Positions 58,997 through 64,000 of a stretch of 64,000 nucleotides of DNA are shown here, piece by piece. The stretch is from positions 26,382,203 through 26,446,202 of the forward strand of contig CM055312.2 of NCBI GenBank assembly GCA_029255685.2, in the 5' to 3' direction. The stretch is from Silene conica (lineage: Eukaryota; Streptophyta; Magnoliopsida; Caryophyllales; Caryophyllaceae). The number at the start of each line of letters is the position of its first letter. The first letter of the stretch is position 1. The translations under genes were made by a program, and so were the position numbers. The notes beneath the pieces were generated by a model. The model made no database searches. It was not told the origin of the DNA and saw nothing but the letters and a program-made list of their open reading frames with translations.

Positions 58997-60833
58997 ATGG
59001 GGACGGGTGAACCCTTTTTTGGGGGACGGGTGAAAACCATGGGGCCGGGTATTCCTAAAAGGGGACGGGAATGGTTTAGGGGTGGATTAGGTGGATCCGC
59101 TACAGCGGATCCCCCTAATCAAACCCTAAACCCTTCCCTTGCTTCAAATACGAACGACAATAAAACAAAAAGACACCCTAGATGGGGACGGGTGAACCCT
59201 TTTCTGGGGGACAGGTGAAAACCATGGGGCCGGGTATTCCTAAAACGGGACGGGAATGGTTTAGGGTTGGATTAGGAGGATCCGCTATCGCGGATCCCCC
59301 TAATCCAACCATAAACCCTTCCCTTGCTAACGGGACGGGAAGGGTTTAAGGTTGGATTAGGCGGATCCGCTACCGCGGATCCCCCTAATCCAACCCTAAA
59401 CCATTCCCTTGTTGACGGGACGGGAAGGGTTTAGGGTTGGATTTGGAGGATCCGCTACTGCGGATCCCCCTAATCCAACCCTAAACCCTTCCCTTGCTTC
59501 AAATACGAAGGACAATAAAACAAAAAGACACCCTAGATGGGGACGGGTGAACCCTTTTCTGGGGGACGATTGAAAACCATGGGGCCGGGTATTCCTAAAA
59601 CGGGACGGGAAAGGGCTTAGGGTTGGATTAGGCGGATCCGCTACCGCGGATCCGCTACCGCGGATCCGCCTAATCCAACCCTAAACCCTTCCCTTGCTTC
59701 AAATACGAACGACAATAAAACAAAAAGACACCCTTGATGGGGACGGGTGAACCCTTTTTTGGGGGACGAGTGAAAACCATGGGGCCGGGTATTCCTAAAA
59801 CGGGACGGGAAAGAGTTTAGGGTTGGATTAGGAGAATCCGCTACCGCGGATCCCCCTAATCCAACCCTAAACCCTTCCCTTGCTACAAATAAGAACGACA
59901 ATATAACAAAAATACACCCTAAATGGGGACGGGTGAACCCTTTTTTGGGGGACAGGTGAAAATCGTGGGGCCGGGTATTCCTAAAACGGGACGGGAATGG
60001 TTTAGGGTTGGATTAGGAGGATCCGCTACCGCGGATCCCCCTAATCCAACCATAAACCCTTCCCTTGCTAACGGGACGGGAAGGGTTTAAGGTTGGATTA
60101 GGCGGATCCGCTACCGCGGATCCCCCTAATCCAACCCTAAACCATTCCCTTGTTGACGGGACGGGAAGGGTTTAGGGTTGGATTTGGAGGATCCGCTACT
60201 GCGGATCCCCCTAATCCAACCCTAAACCCTTCCCTTGCTTCAAATACGAACGACAATAAAACAAAAAGACACCCTAGATGGGGACGGGTGAACCCTTTTT
60301 TGGGGGACGAGTGAAAACCATGGGGCCGGGTATTCCTAAAACGGGACGGGAAAGGGTTTAGGGTTGGATTAGGCGTATCCGCTACCGCGGATCCCCCTAA
60401 TCCAACCCTAAACCCTTCCCTTGCTTCAAATACGAACGACAATAAAACAAAAAGACACCCTAGATGGGGACGGGTGAACCCTTTTTTGGGGGACGGGTGA
60501 AAACCATGGGGCCGGGTATTCCTAAAAGGGGACGGGAATGGTTTAGGGGTAGATTAGGTGGATCCGCTACAGCGGATCCCCCTAATCCAACCCTAAACCC
60601 TTCCCTTGCTTCAAATACGAACGACAATAAAACAAAAAGACACCCTAGATGGGGACGGGTGAACCCTTTTCTGGGGGACGGGTGAAAACCATGGGGCCGG
60701 GTATTCCTAAAACGGGACGGGAATGGTTTAGGGTTGGATTAGGAGGATCCGCTACCGCGGATCCCCCTAATCCAACCCTAAACCCTTCCATTGCTTCAAA
60801 TACGAACGACAATAAAACAAAAAGACACCCTAG
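58997..60833. repeat. Higher-order repeat of the satellite, copy 1 (1837 bp)
   Basis: Contains about twelve palindrome cores in a fixed order of long and short monomers. Marker variants include a TACAGCGG core near 59100, a doubled GCTACCGCGGATCC near 59640 and GCTACAAATAAGAACG near 59880. All recur 1837 bp later. Confidence 0.93.
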
Positions 60834-62670
60834 ATGGGGACGGGTGAACCCTTTTTTGGGGGACGGGTGAAAACCATGGGGCCGGGTATTCCTAAAAGGG
60901 GACGGGAATGGTTTAGGGGTGGATTAGGTGGATCCGCTACAGCGGATCCCCCTAATCAAACCCTAAACCCTTCCCTTGCTTCAAATACGAACGACAATAA
61001 AACAAAAAGACACCCTAGATGGGGACGGGTGAACCCTTTTCTGGGGGACAGGTGAAAACCATGGGGCCGGGTATTCCTAAAACGGGACGGGAATGGTTTA
61101 GGGTTGGATTAGGAGGATCCGCTATCGCGGATCCCCCTAATCCAACCATAAACCCTTCCCTTGCTAACGGGACGGGAAGGGTTTAAGGTTGGATTAGGCG
61201 GATCCGCTACCGCGGATCCCCCTAATCCAACCCTAAACCATTCCCTTGTTGACGGGACGGGAAGGGTTTAGGGTTGGATTTGGAGGATCCGCTACTGCGG
61301 ATCCCCCTAATCCAACCCTAAACCCTTCCCTTGCTTCAAATACGAAGGACAATAAAACAAAAAGACACCCTAGATGGGGACGGGTGAACCCTTTTCTGGG
61401 GGACGATTGAAAACCATGGGGCCGGGTATTCCTAAAACGGGACGGGAAAGGGCTTAGGGTTGGATTAGGCGGATCCGCTACCGCGGATCCGCTACCGCGG
61501 ATCCGCCTAATCCAACCCTAAACCCTTCCCTTGCTTCAAATACGAACGACAATAAAACAAAAAGACACCCTTGATGGGGACGGGTGAACCCTTTTTTGGG
61601 GGACGAGTGAAAACCATGGGGCCGGGTATTCCTAAAACGGGACGGGAAAGAGTTTAGGGTTGGATTAGGAGAATCCGCTACCGCGGATCCCCCTAATCCA
61701 ACCCTAAACCCTTCCCTTGCTACAAATAAGAACGACAATATAACAAAAATACACCCTAAATGGGGACGGGTGAACCCTTTTTTGGGGGACAGGTGAAAAT
61801 CGTGGGGCCGGGTATTCCTAAAACGGGACGGGAATGGTTTAGGGTTGGATTAGGAGGATCCGCTACCGCGGATCCCCCTAATCCAACCATAAACCCTTCC
61901 CTTGCTAACGGGACGGGAAGGGTTTAAGGTTGGATTAGGCGGATCCGCTACCGCGGATCCCCCTAATCCAACCCTAAACCATTCCCTTGTTGACGGGACG
62001 GGAAGGGTTTAGGGTTGGATTTGGAGGATCCGCTACTGCGGATCCCCCTAATCCAACCCTAAACCCTTCCCTTGCTTCAAATACGAACGACAATAAAACA
62101 AAAAGACACCCTAGATGGGGACGGGTGAACCCTTTTTTGGGGGACGAGTGAAAACCATGGGGCCGGGTATTCCTAAAACGGGACGGGAAAGGGTTTAGGG
62201 TTGGATTAGGCGTATCCGCTACCGCGGATCCCCCTAATCCAACCCTAAACCCTTCCCTTGCTTCAAATACGAACGACAATAAAACAAAAAGACACCCTAG
62301 ATGGGGACGGGTGAACCCTTTTTTGGGGGACGGGTGAAAACCATGGGGCCGGGTATTCCTAAAAGGGGACGGGAATGGTTTAGGGGTAGATTAGGTGGAT
62401 CCGCTACAGCGGATCCCCCTAATCCAACCCTAAACCCTTCCCTTGCTTCAAATACGAACGACAATAAAACAAAAAGACACCCTAGATGGGGACGGGTGAA
62501 CCCTTTTCTGGGGGACGGGTGAAAACCATGGGGCCGGGTATTCCTAAAACGGGACGGGAATGGTTTAGGGTTGGATTAGGAGGATCCGCTACCGCGGATC
62601 CCCCTAATCCAACCCTAAACCCTTCCATTGCTTCAAATACGAACGACAATAAAACAAAAAGACACCCTAG
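60834..62670. repeat. Higher-order repeat of the satellite, copy 2 (1837 bp)
   Basis: Same order and same marker variants as copy 1, apparently near identical where compared. Confidence 0.93.
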
Positions 62671-64000
62671 ATGGGGACGGGTGAACCCTTTTTTGGGGGA
62701 GGGTGAAAACCATGGGGCCGGGTATTCCTAAAACGGGACGGGAATGGTTTAGGGTTGGATTAGGAGGATCCGCTACCGCGGATCCCCCTAATCCAACCAT
62801 AAACCCTTCCCTTGCTAACGGGACGGGAAGGGTTTAAGGTTGGATTAGGCGGATCCGCTACCGCGGATCCCCCTAATCCAACCCTAAACCATTCCCTTGT
62901 TGACGGGACGGGAAGGGTTTAGGGTTGGATTTGGAGGATCCGCTACTGCGGATCCCCCTAATCCAACCCTAAACCCTTCCCTTGCTTCAAATACGAAGGA
63001 CAATAAAACAAAAAGACACCCTAGATGGGGACGGGTGAACCCTTTTCTGGGGGACGATTGAAAACCATGGGGCCGGGTATTCCTAAAACGGGACGGGAAA
63101 GGGTTTAGGGTTGGATTAGGCGGATCCGCTACCGCGGATCCGCCTAATCCAACCCTAAACCCTTCCCTTGCTTTAAATACGAACGACAATAAAACAAAAA
63201 GACACCCTTGATGGGGACGGGTGAACCCTTTTTTGGGGGACGAGTGAAAACCATGGGGCCGGGTATTCCTAAAACGGGACGGGAAAGAGTTTAGGGTTGG
63301 ATTAGGAGAATCCGCTACCGCGGATCCCCCTAATCCAACCCTAAACCCTTCCCTTGCTACAAATAAGAACGACAATATAACAAAAATACACCCTAAATGG
63401 GGACGGGTGAACCCTTTTTTGGGGGACAGGTGAAAATCGTGGGGCCGGGTATTCCTAAAACGGGACGGGAATGGTTTAGGGTTGGATTAGGAGGATCCGC
63501 TACCGCGGATCCCCCTAATCCAACCATAAACCCTTCCCTTGCTAACGGGACGGGAAGGGTTTAAGGTTGGATTAGGCGGATCCGCTACCGCGGATCCCCC
63601 TAATCCAACCCTAAACCATTCCCTTGTTGACGGGACGGGAAGGGTTTAGGGTTGGATTTGGAGGATCCGCTACTGCGGATCCCCCTAATCCAACCCTAAA
63701 CCCTTCCCTTGCTTCAAATACGAACGACAATAAAACAAAAAGACACCCTAGATGGGGACGGGTGAACCCTTTTTTGGGGGACGAGTGAAAACCATGGGGC
63801 CGGGTATTCCTAAAACGGGACGGGAAAGGGTTTAGGGTTGGATTAGGCGTATCCGCTACCGCGGATCCCCCTAATCCAACCCTAAACCCTTCCCTTGCTT
63901 CAAATACGAACGACAATAAAACAAAAAGACACCCTAGATGGGGACGGGTGAACCCTTTTTTGGGGGACGGGTGAAAACCATGGGGCCGGGTATTCCTAAA
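62671..64000. repeat. Higher-order repeat of the satellite, copy 3, shortened and cut by window end
   Basis: Follows the same order, but one 185-bp monomer is missing near 62705 and the doubled core near 63130 is single (about 15 bp less). The offset from copy 2 therefore changes from 1837 to 1637 bp. Confidence 0.9.

Larger units (their letters stand above)
55463..64000. repeat. Palindromic satellite array (185-bp and 85-bp monomers), continues beyond the window
   Basis: Long monomers are 185 bp, for example starts at 60464, 60649 and 60834. Short monomers are about 85 bp and lack roughly 100 bp of spacer. Every monomer has a hairpin-like core with GGATCCGC-TACC-GCGGATCC at its centre and arms reading GGGTTTAGGGTTGGATTAGG and its reverse complement, a stem of about 34 bp with one to three mismatches. 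Arms include CCCTAAA units like plant telomere repeats. Long spacers carry CAAATACGAACGACAATAAA and ACCATGGGGCCGGGTATTCC. Frames of up to 163 codons run through but consist only of repeated monomer translations. One hAT-like element interrupts the array at 55610-57307. Confidence 0.97.

Noticed and set aside
57366-63916. Many open frames of 60-163 codons on both strands in the right end of the window
   Set aside because: They are translations of the satellite monomer, repeated every 185 bp and present on both strands because the monomer is palindromic. No gene features.
55463-64000. CRISPR-like regular repeats
   Set aside because: The repeats are continuous palindromic satellite monomers without unique spacers, in a plant nuclear genome.
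55463-64000. True telomere or interstitial telomeric repeat
   Set aside because: CCCTAAA units occur only once or twice per palindrome arm and are not in tandem runs.

Overview
The window is nuclear DNA of a flowering plant, almost certainly a eudicot. It has GT-AG spliced host exons, Ty1/copia and Ty3/gypsy retrotransposons of plant lineages, a FAR1/MuDR transposon carrying an Ulp1-like protease gene, plant telobox motifs and a plant-style satellite. The Ulp1 gene style resembles Caryophyllales genomes, but that is only an impression.

Region 1 (about 1-12420) is the 3' two thirds of one host gene on the + strand. Fifteen exons join in frame to 626 codons plus stop. They encode the C-terminal part of a type I membrane protein resembling Arabidopsis At5g58100 (SPOT1, a pollen-wall protein). 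Its introns carry DNA transposons, the clearest being a 1.6-kb Mutator-like element with long inverted repeats and a 9-bp target duplication.

Region 2 (12421-13964) is AT-rich intergenic DNA. Region 3 (13965-42069) is one Tat-lineage Ty3/gypsy element with 675-bp LTRs and an AACCT target duplication. It has been split by three younger LTR insertions: a gag-only copia-like element (17476-25893, LTRs apparently identical), a probable solo LTR (29237-31203) and a compact Ty1/copia element (35141-39904). Each insertion has its own 5-bp target duplication. All are treated as fossils.

Region 4 (about 42539-55462) is a large Mutator-like transposon beside a (TA)n microsatellite. It holds two convergent genes. 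On the + strand is a three-exon FAR1/MuDR transposase with a single in-frame stop. On the - strand is a multi-exon gene encoding two successive Ulp1-like domains, the first degenerate and the second with an apparently complete catalytic set. A roughly 240-bp-arm inverted repeat lies between their 3' ends, and a TGCATCAAATAAGG-like motif recurs in the flanks and introns of both genes.

Region 5 (55463-64000, open at the window end) is a satellite built from 185-bp and 85-bp monomers. Every monomer carries a near-perfect 34-bp-stem palindrome containing inverted telobox-like motifs. The monomers form a higher-order repeat of 1837 bp. A 1698-bp hAT-type element with a perfect 8-bp target duplication sits inside a monomer and itself contains a large foldback.
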